Assembly: GCF_001548095.1 (NCBI RefSeq)
Contig: NZ_AP014815.1
Location: 3,161,656-3,225,655, forward strand
Origin: Geminocystis sp. NIES-3708
GTDB lineage: Bacteria; Cyanobacteriota; Cyanobacteriia; Cyanobacteriales; Cyanobacteriaceae
Length of the DNA stretch: 64,000 bases
Direction: 5' to 3'
Shown in pieces: positions 7,877 to 17,002 of this stretch. Position 1 is the first letter of the stretch. Each line of letters starts with the position of its first letter. The position numbers were made by a program, and so were the translations under genes. The notes under the pieces are model-generated. The model was not told the origin of the DNA. It was given only the letters and a program-made list of their open reading frames with translations, and did no database searches.

Positions 7877-9565
7877 CTATTTAATATGACGTAAACTACT
7901 CATCACCGAGCGATTTTCTAAAAACATTTTTTGATGTTCTTCTTCTTGTTGCATCATTAAAGCTAATTCTTCATCATGATTATTTAACTGTATTTGTAAA
8001 TCCTGAATTTGAGCTTGTAAAAGTATTTTTTGCCGTGCAAATTCTCGTTTTTGACGTTCAAGATTTTCTCGACGTTTTATTTGCTCAGATTGTTCTTGTA
8101 ATTGTTGATTAATACGTTCTGTCCCCGTTAATACTTTACCTTCACCTAAATAAACATCTACTAAATTGATTCCCTTATCTGTAATAATAAATTCTCGCAT
8201 CTGATTAGAATGACTCATGCCACGAGATTTAAGCACATAAAGAAGACGATTGCGTTCACCATTAACTTTCACGGTTTGTAATTCCAACCAAGTATCCATC
8301 AAAGATGAAACCCCTATGTCTGTTTTCTCCCCTTCTATATCTCCCTCAGTTAAATTTGTTAATAAACCAGTAATTTGGTTCGATTTTAAATAGTCAATTA
8401 AGCGCATAAAGAAACTTTTAGTTTGCATCAGGCTTCCACTTAAAATGAGATTACTCATAGGATCGATAATGATGGCACTAGGCTTAAATTGTTGAACCTG
8501 ATGATGAATCTTCAATAAACGCATTTCTAAACTATAAGTTGTAGGACGTACTGAATCAATTTTCAATAAACCTTCCTCCACATACTCATTCAAATCGACA
8601 CCGATAGAAATTAAATTCCGTAGAATTTGTTTAGGTGACTCTTCTGTAGCTAAATATAAACATCGTTCTCCTTTCTTACAAGTTGCCTGAGCAAAATAAG
8701 CGGCAAGAGTACTTTTTCCTGTTCCTGCTTTTCCCGTAACAAGAATACTACTACCACGATAATAACCTTGTCCGCCAAACATTTCATCTAATGCAGTAAT
8801 ACCGGTAGAAATACGTTCAGCAGAAACCTCATGATCTAAAGTTAAAGAAGTAATGGGTAAAACAGAAATGCCACTTTCTTCAATTAAAAAAGGATACTGA
8901 TTTGCACTGTGACTTGAGCCTCGATATTTGATTATTTGTAAAGTTCGATTAGCTATATCCCCTTCCATTTTATGCCCTAATCTGATCACACAATCAGAAA
9001 CATATTCTTCTAAACCTTGACGAGTTAAACTATTATCTCCTTGCTCTGCCGTAATTATAGTCGTGACACCTTGATTTTTTAACCAACGAAATAAACGACG
9101 TAATTCTGCACGAATAATATTAGCATGACTTAAACCTGCGAATAATACTTCCGTTGTATCTAAAACTACTCGTTTAGCCCCAATTTTTTGAATAGCATAA
9201 CCTAAGCGAATAAATAAACCCTCAAGATCATATTCTCCAGCTTCTTCAATTTCGTTAGCTTCAATGTAAACATGATCAATTAATAACTTTCCTTTCTTGT
9301 GTAACCTATCCAAATCCCACCCTAAAGAAGTCACATTTGTGGTTATTTCCGCCGCCGTTTCTTCAAAAGTCATTAACACTCCCGGCTCATCATAAATAAT
9401 AGCACCATGTACTAAAAATTCAACACCTAAAAGAGTTTTACCACATCCCGCTCCACCACAAATTAAAGTTGGTCTTCCTAAGGGTAATCCACCATTGGTA
9501 ATTTCATCAAGTCCTCGAATACCTGTTGGGCATTTCGATAATGGTAGATGTTTCTCGTCTTCCAT
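7877..9565 (-). CDS. kaiC: KaiC-family double-domain ATPase (KaiC2-like)
   Basis: A 562-residue tandem RecA-like ATPase of the KaiC family. CI domain: Walker A GGAGCGKT at 37-44 and MTFEE catalytic glutamates. CII domain: Walker A GKAGTGKS and TEE. Aligning CII by eye with cyanobacterial KaiC puts TDIGVSSL on the phosphorylation segment, so the two sites are S420 and S421 in place of Ser-Thr. In place of the usual C-terminal A-loop tail there is a roughly 75-residue coiled coil (485-562, rich in Gln/Glu/Arg). This and the neighbouring kinase and kaiB genes point to the KaiC2 group. It is first in the leftward operon, with GAGGG before the ATG. Confidence 0.93.
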   Translation of the reverse strand: MEDEKHLPLSKCPTGIRGLDEITNGGLPLGRPTLICGGAGCGKTLLGVEFLVHGAIIYDEPGVLMTFEETAAEITTNVTSLGWDLDRLHKKGKLLIDHVYIEANEIEEAGEYDLEGLFIRLGYAIQKIGAKRVVLDTTEVLFAGLSHANIIRAELRRLFRWLKNQGVTTIITAEQGDNSLTRQGLEEYVSDCVIRLGHKMEGDIANRTLQIIKYRGSSHSANQYPFLIEESGISVLPITSLTLDHEVSAERISTGITALDEMFGGQGYYRGSSILVTGKAGTGKSTLAAYFAQATCKKGERCLYLATEESPKQILRNLISIGVDLNEYVEEGLLKIDSVRPTTYSLEMRLLKIHHQVQQFKPSAIIIDPMSNLILSGSLMQTKSFFMRLIDYLKSNQITGLLTNLTEGDIEGEKTDIGVSSLMDTWLELQTVKVNGERNRLLYVLKSRGMSHSNQMREFIITDKGINLVDVYLGEGKVLTGTERINQQLQEQSEQIKRRENLERQKREFARQKILLQAQIQDLQIQLNNHDEELALMMQQEEEHQKMFLENRSVMSSLRHIK

Positions 9566-9726
9566 AAAATTACCCTCACAATTTATATTATTGATAACTC
9601 TTAATTATAATTATACTCTTGTAAAAGTTTGCCCCATTTCTTCTTATTAATTATTTACTTTCAACTATAAAGTTAATTCTGATTCGCATTCTTTATTGTT
9701 ATCAATTCAATCAATTTTATTGTTAC

Positions 9727-9838
9727 AGTAAAACGCATTTAACTTGCATCTGTGAAAATTAGTAAAAAATTTTTAAAACTTTTATTCATTGCTCATTACT
9801 TATCTTCATCCATCAGTTTAAATGTGTCTGAGCTTATT
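9727..9838. repeat. Short inverted-repeat element, family 3, degenerate copy
   Basis: The left end AGTAAAACGCATTTAACTTG and right end AAATGTGTCTGAGCTTATTT are imperfect inverted repeats of each other and resemble the ends of the element at 11304-11437. It accounts for about a third of the 344-bp gap between kaiC and rtcB. The remainder (9566-9726) is AT-rich with no feature I can support beyond the divergent promoters it must contain. Confidence 0.4.
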
Positions 9839-9909
9839 TTAGTCTCTCACCATACCATTTCCTAAGAATTTGATTAAGATGGAAAAATAGCTAATCTTAT
9901 TTAACCATT

Positions 9910-11091
9910 ATGCCTTACGAACAATTAAACCTTTCCACTCCTAAGCCTGTGTTATCTTGGGCAAATCATGACTTAGGTTTTGAAGAAACTAACATGGCAA
10001 AAAATGTTGCTTCCTTACCTTTTGTCTATAAACACGTTGCCCTTATGCCTGACGTACATTTAGGAAAAGGAGCGTTAGTAGGTTCGGTTATTGCGACAAA
10101 AGATGCAATAATCCCCGCAGCTGTCGGGGTTGACGTGGGCTGTGGTATGTATGCATTGCAGACAAGCTTTAATGCTTCCGAATTAGAAGGAAAGTTGAAA
10201 AAAATTCGCTTAGACATTGAAGCAAATATCCCTGTTGGTTTTAACGAAAATAAAGACGTAGAAAGAAAAGTAACTAACTGGCAAGGTTGGCAAGGTTTCA
10301 AAGATTTACATTCGGGAGTTCAAAGGCTAGAAGGTAAAGCCATAAAACAACTGGGCTCATTGGGCGGTGGAAATCACTTCATTGAATTATGTTTAGATAC
10401 TGAAGATCAAGTGTGGTTAATGTTACATTCAGGCTCTCGCCATATCGGTAATCAATTAGCGGATTGTCACATCAAAACAGGGAAACAATTAGCGAAATTA
10501 GCCAATTTAAGGCTTCCTGATCCTGATTTAGCTTATTTTATTGCTGGTACCCCTGAATTTGATGCTTATTGGCGAGATTTACAATGGGCGCAAGGTTATG
10601 CACGTTTTAACCGTGACGTGATGATGAGTCGTTTTAAAGCCATTGTGGAGAAACATTTAAACGGTGGTAAAGCCACTAAACCATTATTAATCGTCAATTG
10701 TCACCATAACTACGCTGAAAAAGAAACTCACTTCGGCGAGGATGTCTATGTCACTCGTAAAGGGGCAGTAAGAGCTACGGAAAATGATTATGGTATCATA
10801 CCCGGTTCAATGGGGGCAAAATCTTTTATTGTTAAAGGTAAAGGTAATCATGATAGTTTTTGCTCCTGTAGTCATGGTGCTGGACGTAAAATGTCTCGGA
10901 GTCAAGCTAAGAAGCGTTTTGATGTTCATGATTTAGTCATGCAAACCGAAGGTATTGAGTGTCGGAAAGATTCAGGAATTATTGATGAAATTCCTAGTGC
11001 TTATAAATCCATTGAAGAAGTCATGAATCAACAAACGGATTTAGTAGAAGTTGTAGCAACTCTCAAGCAAGTTATTTGTGTGAAAGGATAA
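9910..11091 (+). CDS. rtcB: RtcB-family RNA ligase
   Basis: A 393-residue RtcB-type GTP-dependent RNA ligase, close to the usual length of about 400. Family motifs are present: MPDVHLGKGALVGSV, GVDVGCGM (metal-binding Cys), SLGGGNHFIE, LMLHSGSRHIG, NCHHNYAE, and the C-terminal GSMGAKSFIVKG and CSHGAGRKMSR, which carries the guanylylated histidine. RtcB joins 2',3'-cyclic-phosphate or 3'-phosphate ends to 5'-OH ends in RNA repair. No archease or rtcA gene is adjacent. It is divergent from kaiC. Confidence 0.93.
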   Translation: MPYEQLNLSTPKPVLSWANHDLGFEETNMAKNVASLPFVYKHVALMPDVHLGKGALVGSVIATKDAIIPAAVGVDVGCGMYALQTSFNASELEGKLKKIRLDIEANIPVGFNENKDVERKVTNWQGWQGFKDLHSGVQRLEGKAIKQLGSLGGGNHFIELCLDTEDQVWLMLHSGSRHIGNQLADCHIKTGKQLAKLANLRLPDPDLAYFIAGTPEFDAYWRDLQWAQGYARFNRDVMMSRFKAIVEKHLNGGKATKPLLIVNCHHNYAEKETHFGEDVYVTRKGAVRATENDYGIIPGSMGAKSFIVKGKGNHDSFCSCSHGAGRKMSRSQAKKRFDVHDLVMQTEGIECRKDSGIIDEIPSAYKSIEEVMNQQTDLVEVVATLKQVICVKG

Positions 11092-11097
11092 TTTCTA

Positions 11098-11283
11098 ACC
11101 TCAGTTTGACAGAAGAAAAGTCGTGAAAACGAGACAGATGAACGAGTGGACAGGTGGAAAAATTCCTAATATTTGTACACTTTAAAATAATTTTATTGAT
11201 TTATATAGAATATAATCTCCCTGTCTTCCTGTCTTCCTTTCAACGAGAGTCAATCATCACCTATTTTTATATCGAATTCAGGT
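11098..11283. repeat. Short inverted-repeat element, family 2, copy 1
   Basis: A roughly 186-bp element with ends ACCTCAGTTTGACA and TATCGAATTCAGGT, an imperfect 14-bp terminal inverted repeat. Its interior (GAGACAG..GGACA, ATTTTATTGATT, CTGTCTTCCTGTCTTCC) is clearly homologous to the element at 43482-43662. It is non-coding. The gap 11092-11517 is almost filled by this and the next element. Confidence 0.75.
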
Positions 11284-11303
11284 AATTTCTAGGGTGATTT
11301 TTG

Positions 11304-11437
11304 AGTAAGCCAAGACGTATCTAAGTTGCATATTATTTTGTTGTTATAGATAAATCAACAAATCTCCCCTGTCTCCTCCTCTTCTAGTCTTCCCAGTCTT
11401 ACCGCCCTCAGTAAATGTAAATGCGTTTGGGCTTACT
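11304..11437. repeat. Short inverted-repeat element, family 3, best copy
   Basis: A 134-bp non-coding element. The left end AGTAAGCCAAGACGTATCTA and the right end TGTAAATGCGTTTGGGCTTACT are inverted repeats (about 17 of 22 positions). Relatives lie at 9727-9838 and 15924-16037. Confidence 0.6.
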
Positions 11438-11517
11438 AATCCTCGTCACCTTATAATAGGGTAAGGATCAAATTCTTATTTTTATTCAAGTAAATCCATA
11501 ATAATTATTGTTTAATA

Positions 11518-11886
11518 ATGGTTAAAAATTATCAAGTTACTATTCATAATCGTCAAAATAATACCACAGAAACAATTACTGTACCTGAAAATGAGTATAT
11601 TTTAAAAACGGCAGAAAATCAGGAAGTTGAGCCACCTTTTTCCTGTCGTAATGGTGCTTGTACAACTTGTGCTGTTAGAGTAATTAGGGGTGATATTTAT
11701 CAACCAGAGGCAATGGGTTTATCTCCTGATTTACAAAGAAAAGGTTACGCTTTATTGTGTGTGTCTTATCCTCGCTCAGATTTAGTGGTAGAAACTCAAG
11801 ATGAAGATGAAGTTTATGAGTTACAATTCGGACGTTATTTTGGTAAGGGTAAAGTGCGTTTTGGTTTTCCCATTGAAGATGATTAA
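11518..11886 (+). CDS. Plant-type [2Fe-2S] ferredoxin with C-terminal extension (FdC2-like)
   Basis: A 122-residue ferredoxin. The cluster ligands are in CRNGACTTC plus a fourth cysteine in YALLCVSYP, the plant-type spacing. Ordinary photosynthetic ferredoxin (PetF) is about 97 residues. Here a 20-odd-residue C-terminal extension (ELQFGRYFGKGKVRFGFPI) follows the normal end, as in the FdC2 group of cyanobacteria and chloroplasts. It should carry electrons in the cytosol to a specialised partner; the partner is unknown. It is not in an obvious operon. Confidence 0.88.
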   Translation: MVKNYQVTIHNRQNNTTETITVPENEYILKTAENQEVEPPFSCRNGACTTCAVRVIRGDIYQPEAMGLSPDLQRKGYALLCVSYPRSDLVVETQDEDEVYELQFGRYFGKGKVRFGFPIEDD

Positions 11887-11957
11887 TTTCTGAAATATGA
11901 TTTTAAATTGCGTGAATGTCATTTACTCCCACAATTAGTTTATAAAATTATTCACCG

Positions 11958-12473
11958 TTGAAATATAAGTTATTAATTATTTTTATTTGTTTATATTTAG
12001 TAGTTACTGGTTGTCAAAATCAAACTGCTATTAACGGCATTGACGCAAAATTAAGACGAGTTGTTAGTGCCCAAACTATTGAGGTGATTATCAATAACAA
12101 ATCCTATCAACTTCGATTGTCAGGGTTAGACACTCCTAGTCGTAAACAACAACCTTGGGGAGATGATGGTAAAAAATTTTTAGTTGATTTTCTGACAGCT
12201 AATAACACCATACCTCTAAAATCTGCCATGATAATTTTAGAAACTGATGTGAAAGTTAAAGATAAATTCAACAGAATTAGCGGTTATGGATGGTTTAACA
12301 ATGAATTAATCAATGAAAAAATATTAGCAGAAGGATTTGGAGTAGTTAATTTAACTTATACTGACGGAAAATATGACCAAAAATTATTACAGGCACAAAG
12401 TTATGCTCGTATCATGGAAAAAGGGATTTGGAATCCTAAACAACCCCTTAGAAATATAGCAAAGAGCAATTAA
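11958..12473 (+). CDS. Lipoprotein thermonuclease-like (SNase domain) protein
   Basis: A 171-residue protein with a lipoprotein signal peptide (hydrophobic core residues 5-17, lipobox VTGC, Cys19) followed by a staphylococcal-nuclease fold: RLSGLDTPSRKQQPWGDDGK, TDVKVKDKFNRISGYGW and LAEGFG. SNase enzymes cleave DNA and RNA with Ca2+. Catalytic residues are only partly conserved: the first Arg is present (YQLRLSGLD), the Asp is in LDTPS, and RISGYGW replaces the usual RxLAYVW. The start is a TTG at 11958, supported by the signal peptide; no good Shine-Dalgarno is seen. Confidence 0.75.
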   Translation: MKYKLLIIFICLYLVVTGCQNQTAINGIDAKLRRVVSAQTIEVIINNKSYQLRLSGLDTPSRKQQPWGDDGKKFLVDFLTANNTIPLKSAMIILETDVKVKDKFNRISGYGWFNNELINEKILAEGFGVVNLTYTDGKYDQKLLQAQSYARIMEKGIWNPKQPLRNIAKSN

Positions 12474-12625
12474 CAATTAATAATTAATAATTAACAATAG
12501 ACTTCTCCAGAAAAAAATTAATCGGCTTTTCGTAAAGGCTTTAGTTTCCATAATTTTGTCAATTATTGGAGATGCCTAATCTGTTAATCAACTCGCTATA
12601 AATTAATCTTTTTTATCTTAAATTT

Positions 12626-13453
12626 ATGAGTAATATTTCCTCCGAAGAAATCTTGAAATTGCGTGACATCGCTTTTTTGGCGGCTAAAGCTGGAGGTGTC
12701 GTTTTACAAAATTATTGGGGAAAACAACTCAACATCAGGGAAAAAGGTAGAGCAGGTGATTTAATTACAGAAGTAGATCAACAAGCGGAAGCAGAAATAA
12801 TTTCAGTAATCAAGCGTCATTTACCTGATCATGGTATCTTAGCGGAGGAATCAGGTAAAACGGGAACTTCTGATAATCAATATTTATGGGTAATTGATCC
12901 CCTTGATGGTACAACTAATTACGCTCATGGTTATCCTCAAGCCGCAGTTTCAGTAGGTTTAATGGTATCAGGAAAACCTTTGGTTGGAGTTGTTTATAAT
13001 CCTATGCTTAATGAATTGTGGGTTGGTGCGCAAGGTTTAGGGGCGACTTTAAATGATATTCCCATTCAGGTTTCGACTACCAAAAATTTAGCGGATAGTC
13101 TTTTAGTAACAGGTTTTGCATACGATCGCAAAGAAGTAGAAGATAATAATTATGCAGAATTTTGTACTTTTACCCATTTAACCCAAGGAGTAAGACGAGG
13201 AGGTAGTGCGTCGTTAGATTTATGTCACGTGGCAACAGGGCGACTGGATGGATATTGGGAAAGAGGATTAAAACCTTGGGATTTATTAGCAGGAGTTGTT
13301 ATTTTAACCGAAGCTGGTGGAAAAATAACCGCCTATGATGGTAGTGAATTTAATTTAGATAGTGGTAGAATTTTGGCTACCAATGGTTATTTACACTCTT
13401 CATTAGTTGAAGTTTTAAAATCTATATCCCCGATAAATCTAATTATTAGATGA
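12626..13453 (+). CDS. suhB: Inositol-1-monophosphatase family phosphatase
   Basis: A 275-residue enzyme of the FIG superfamily. Metal-binding motifs are intact: DLITEVDQQAE, ILAEESG, WVIDPLDGTTNYAHG and LKPWDLLAGVVILTEAGG. It hydrolyses myo-inositol phosphate or related sugar phosphates in the cytoplasm. A second, more distant member is at 17003. Single-gene transcription unit by spacing. Confidence 0.9.
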   Translation: MSNISSEEILKLRDIAFLAAKAGGVVLQNYWGKQLNIREKGRAGDLITEVDQQAEAEIISVIKRHLPDHGILAEESGKTGTSDNQYLWVIDPLDGTTNYAHGYPQAAVSVGLMVSGKPLVGVVYNPMLNELWVGAQGLGATLNDIPIQVSTTKNLADSLLVTGFAYDRKEVEDNNYAEFCTFTHLTQGVRRGGSASLDLCHVATGRLDGYWERGLKPWDLLAGVVILTEAGGKITAYDGSEFNLDSGRILATNGYLHSSLVEVLKSISPINLIIR

Positions 13454-13597
13454 TAACCAAGACTCCGAGTTTAAAACTAATGGGAGTGATACTCAGGTAA
13501 GAAGGATTTGAAAATCAGTGCTGTAGAGTAGAATGAGTTTAGGAGTAATGGGTAATTATTTCTAATCAAATACTTGAAAATCTAAGGGGATTTTGAC

Positions 13598-13885
13598 ATG
13601 ACTACCATTACCGATAACCACTTAAAGGAGTTAAAAGATTTAATTAACTCTAAATTTGAGCAAGTTAATGAAAAAATAGACTCTCGTTTTGAGCAAGTAA
13701 ATAATAAGCTGAATGATATGAGAGTAGAGATAGCCTCAATCAAAGGTAATCAAGAAGGTTTTAGCAAAAGACTAGATAACCTTGAGTTTACTAATGGAGG
13801 TATATTCATTAGCATTGTAGGTGGAACATTAATCGCAGTGATTACATTAATCATCAAATTTTTAGCACCCAGCCAAATCTTTTAA
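13598..13885 (+). CDS. Small coiled-coil protein with C-terminal membrane anchor
   Basis: A 95-residue protein. Residues 5-65 form a heptad-rich coiled coil with repeated FEQVNEKIDSRFEQVNNKL units, followed by a single membrane segment (about 70-90, GGIFISIVGGTLIAVITLII). Similar short proteins are widespread in cyanobacteria and some are predicted partners of toxins or phage functions, but no specific role can be assigned. AAGGGG before the ATG supports the start. Confidence 0.65.
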   Translation: MTTITDNHLKELKDLINSKFEQVNEKIDSRFEQVNNKLNDMRVEIASIKGNQEGFSKRLDNLEFTNGGIFISIVGGTLIAVITLIIKFLAPSQIF

Positions 13886-13925
13886 ATGACAACTTGACAT
13901 TATTAATTCCTTTACTTTTTGTTTT

Positions 13926-14825
13926 ATGAATATATTTGATACGAGAAATACCGCCGATGGTTCAAAAACTTTTTATTCTCATGAATTTAGCGAGACTTTT
14001 CATACTAAATATGGTGCTAAAGCCGAAGCTGAAATTACTTATGTTCAAGGTTGTCATCTTGCTGAAAAAATAAAACAACAAGAGCAAATTAAAATTATTG
14101 ATATTTGTTATGGTTTGGGATATAACACCGCCGCCGCTATTGATTGTATTTTTAAGATTAATCCTCAATGTCAAGTTGAAATAATCGCTTTAGAATTAGA
14201 TGAAAACGTACCTCGTCAAGCCTTAGAATATAATCTATTAAATCATTGGCAACCAGAAATTATTGAACTTTTAACTCAATTATTTTATTTTCGACAGGTA
14301 GATACACCGCAACTAAAATTGAGTTTATGGATTGATGATGCTCGACAAAGTATGATCAAATTAGTACAACAAAATCTCCAAGTAGATGCTATTTTTCTTG
14401 ATCCCTTTTCTCCACCTAAGTGTCCTCAATTATGGACAGTGGAATTTTTATCTCTTCTTTCTCAGTGTTTAAACACAGATGGTATCATCGCAACTTATTC
14501 ATGCTCTGCGGCAATTCGTGCGGCTTTTCAATTGGTAGGCTTAAAAATTGGTTCTAATGTTGGTATTGGTTGGCGATCGCCCGGAACATTAGCCGCTTTT
14601 ACAGATACATATTTATCACCATTATCAGAAAAAGAATTAGAGCATTTAAAAACCCGTGGTGCAATACCTTTTCGAGATCCAAATTTGGATAATACAGCAG
14701 AAATGATTAAAAAACGTAGGGAAGAAGAACAAGCCTTAAGTAATTTAGAATTTACGAGTCAGTGGAAAAAACGTTGGTTTTCTAAAAATAATTTCCGTAA
14801 ATCAACTGATGACAATAATTTATAA
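13926..14825 (+). CDS. mnmD: MnmC-type tRNA 5-methylaminomethyl-2-thiouridine methyltransferase
   Basis: A 299-residue SAM-dependent methyltransferase of the MnmC N-domain (DUF752) family, without the FAD-dependent oxidoreductase half found in E. coli MnmC. Motifs: SETFHTKYGA..EA near the start, ICYGLGYNTAAAI (SAM motif I), FLDPFSPPKCPQLW (the family's DPFSP signature) and WRSPGTLAAF. By family it makes the last methylation of mnm5U34 in tRNA. A basic C-terminal tail is present. Confidence 0.85.
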   Translation: MNIFDTRNTADGSKTFYSHEFSETFHTKYGAKAEAEITYVQGCHLAEKIKQQEQIKIIDICYGLGYNTAAAIDCIFKINPQCQVEIIALELDENVPRQALEYNLLNHWQPEIIELLTQLFYFRQVDTPQLKLSLWIDDARQSMIKLVQQNLQVDAIFLDPFSPPKCPQLWTVEFLSLLSQCLNTDGIIATYSCSAAIRAAFQLVGLKIGSNVGIGWRSPGTLAAFTDTYLSPLSEKELEHLKTRGAIPFRDPNLDNTAEMIKKRREEEQALSNLEFTSQWKKRWFSKNNFRKSTDDNNL

Positions 14826-14905
14826 ATGTTTGACAATATAAATAGATAAAGTTAGTCTCTTGCACAAAACATTATCTACAATTTTATTGCAGGATAGGAG
14901 TTGAG

Positions 14906-15919
14906 ATGAGTAACTACGAGACTATAACAGAATTAAACTTCCAAAGCAGATTTATGTCCGCAGTTTCCACCCCTAGTAAAATTATGGTGGTGGATGATCA
15001 ACCCCTCAGTCTTTTACACGCAGTAGATTTAATAACTTATCAAGGGTATAATGTCATCGAAAATAGTGATAGTAATAGGGTTTTATCATTAGCTTTTGAG
15101 GAACAACCTGATGTAATTCTCATGGATATTTTTATGCCTGAGATTGACGGGTTAGAATTGGCTAAAATGCTCAAATTGCAACCTCAAACTAAATCTATTC
15201 CCATTGTGTTAATGTCTGTGGCAGACGATCCTGAACTTTGGCAAAAAGCCTTACAAATTGGTGTTGAAGAAATTATTTTAAAACCCTTAGATCATAATTC
15301 TTTATCACCCAAATTAAAAATTTTAGCTCAACAAAAACGTCTTAATGAAGGATTAGATCAAACTCAAAAAGTTTTACTTAGTTTAGCAATGGCAATCGAA
15401 GCTCGTTGTATAAATAGTCACCAATCACCTTTGAAATTAGCTAATTTAGCCATGAGTTTTGGTCAATATTTGAACTTATGTGATCAAAATATTGACGATT
15501 TAGTATTAGCGGCTTATCTTCATGATATTGGTACAGTTGGTATTCCAGAACATATTCTCGGTAAAACAACTCAACTCACTACTACAGAAAAAAAAATTAT
15601 TGATCAACACGTAATCATTGGCGAACAAATTTGTCAACCTCTGTATAATAGACCTAATCTATTAGCAATTATTCGTCATCATCATGAAAAATGGGATGGT
15701 AACGGCTATCCCGACAAATTAGCCACAGAAAATATTCCTTATTTGGCACAAGTATTTCAAATGGTGGATATTTATGATGCACTTACCCGTGAGCGTATAT
15801 ATAAACCAGCATATAGTCAAGAACAAGCATTAGCTATTATGGAAGAAGAAATGGTAAAAGGTTGGCGCAATCCAAAACTTTTTGCTCAATTTAAAGACTT
15901 TATTCTTAATAATCCATAA
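14906..15919 (+). CDS. REC-HD-GYP response regulator (predicted c-di-GMP phosphodiesterase)
   Basis: A 337-residue protein with an N-terminal receiver (about 26-145: VDDQP, phospho-Asp in ILMDIFMPEIDG, conserved Lys in LKPLD) and a C-terminal HD-GYP domain. The domain has HDIGTVGIPEHIL and HHHEKWDGNGYP, so HD and GYP residues are intact; DIYDALT follows. It should hydrolyse c-di-GMP and could oppose the GGDEF protein at 3120. TTGACA lies at 14830 and AGGAG precedes the ATG. No kinase is adjacent. Confidence 0.9.
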   Translation: MSNYETITELNFQSRFMSAVSTPSKIMVVDDQPLSLLHAVDLITYQGYNVIENSDSNRVLSLAFEEQPDVILMDIFMPEIDGLELAKMLKLQPQTKSIPIVLMSVADDPELWQKALQIGVEEIILKPLDHNSLSPKLKILAQQKRLNEGLDQTQKVLLSLAMAIEARCINSHQSPLKLANLAMSFGQYLNLCDQNIDDLVLAAYLHDIGTVGIPEHILGKTTQLTTTEKKIIDQHVIIGEQICQPLYNRPNLLAIIRHHHEKWDGNGYPDKLATENIPYLAQVFQMVDIYDALTRERIYKPAYSQEQALAIMEEEMVKGWRNPKLFAQFKDFILNNP

Positions 15920-15923
15920 CTTA

Positions 15924-16037
15924 TTAAGCTAGAACGCATCTAAGTTTACTGATAAAGACAAGCAATGGGCAATAGGTAATATTTTGAGGTATTTTCATTA
16001 GTTTGAAAAAATTCAAGTAAAATACATCTTAGCTTAC
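15924..16037. repeat. Short inverted-repeat element, family 3, degenerate copy
   Basis: The left end TTAAGCTAGAACGCATCTAA and right end AATACATCTTAGCTTAC are imperfect inverted repeats and match the ends of the element at 11304-11437, including ACGYATCTAAGTT. The interior carries a heptamer run GCAATGGGCAATAGGTAA. Confidence 0.5.
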
Positions 16038-16065
16038 CTACCACCAGTAAACGTCATTTTCACCT

Positions 16066-16118
16066 TACACCTGTTCATCTGTCTTGTCTTGAAAATTTTT
16101 CTGCTGTCGAAATGAGGT
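16066..16118. repeat. Partial family 2 element, inverted
   Basis: ACCTGTTCATCTGTCTTGTC through GCTGTCGAAATGAGGT is the reverse complement of the left third of the element at 11098-11283. Only one end is present. Confidence 0.5.
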
Positions 16119-16189
16119 ATTATTGGTATCCATTCTTGCGAATTAATTGTTACATTGGTGTCAGTGTATTTTTTATAAAACCATAACAT

Positions 16190-16705
16190 ATGAGTGATTT
16201 AATTGCGATCGCCTACGATGATACCTTCAAAGCTGAAGAAGTTAGATTAACTTTGGCTAAACTCCAAAGAGAGCATTTAATTGAATTAGAAGATGCGGCG
16301 GTAGTCGTCAAAGATGCAGATGGAAAGGTAAAACTAAAACAAGCCATCAATTTAACAGCTACAGGTGCTGCTAGTGGTGGTTTTTGGGGTTTATTAATCG
16401 GAACTCTTTTCTTAGTACCTTTGTTTGGTGCTGCCGTAGGTGCTGCGACAGGTGCATTAGGAGGAGCATTAACAGATATTGGAGTTGATGATAACTTTAT
16501 GAGGGAATTAGGAGAAACCTTAAAACCAGAAACTTCTGCATTATTTATTCTTGTCAAAAAAGTTACTCCTGATAAAGTATTAGACGAAGTTAGTAAATAT
16601 GGCGGTACAGTTTTACGTACATCTTTAAGTAAAGATGATGAAGAGCAATTACAAGCTGTTTTAAGTAGTCATGGGCTTAAAATCCCTGAATCTGAAGATA
16701 GTTAA
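16190..16705 (+). CDS. DUF1269 family membrane-associated protein
   Basis: A 171-residue protein with the DUF1269 pattern: IAYDDTFKAEEVR at the start, AAVVVKDADGKVKLKQ, a glycine-rich hydrophobic hairpin (GLLIGTLFLVPLFGAAVGAA, about 68-95) and a C-terminal ALFILVKKVTPDKVLDEV. These glycine-zipper proteins are common in bacteria; a role in stress or membrane association is suggested for some, but the biochemical function is unknown. Confidence 0.8.
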   Translation: MSDLIAIAYDDTFKAEEVRLTLAKLQREHLIELEDAAVVVKDADGKVKLKQAINLTATGAASGGFWGLLIGTLFLVPLFGAAVGAATGALGGALTDIGVDDNFMRELGETLKPETSALFILVKKVTPDKVLDEVSKYGGTVLRTSLSKDDEEQLQAVLSSHGLKIPESEDS

Positions 16706-17002
16706 TTTTTTAACACGAGGGGTGAATAGTAGTAAGGAATAAGGAAAAGAAAAATGACAAAGGAGAAATATAGACTACAATAACTTCTTATTCTTTTATA
16801 ATCCCCAAATTAACTTATTTTTTGCTATGTTCGCCCAAATTTATCATTAATAATAAACATAAAAATAGAATCAATTTAAGAAAAAAACTTATCAAATTGA
16901 AGCACCATTGCAAGAGTACTTATTTCTTATCATCTAACTTCTTGGAAAAAGTCTAACAAAGAAATTAAGATTATTGCTTATTCCATATATTGAATAATAT
17001 TT

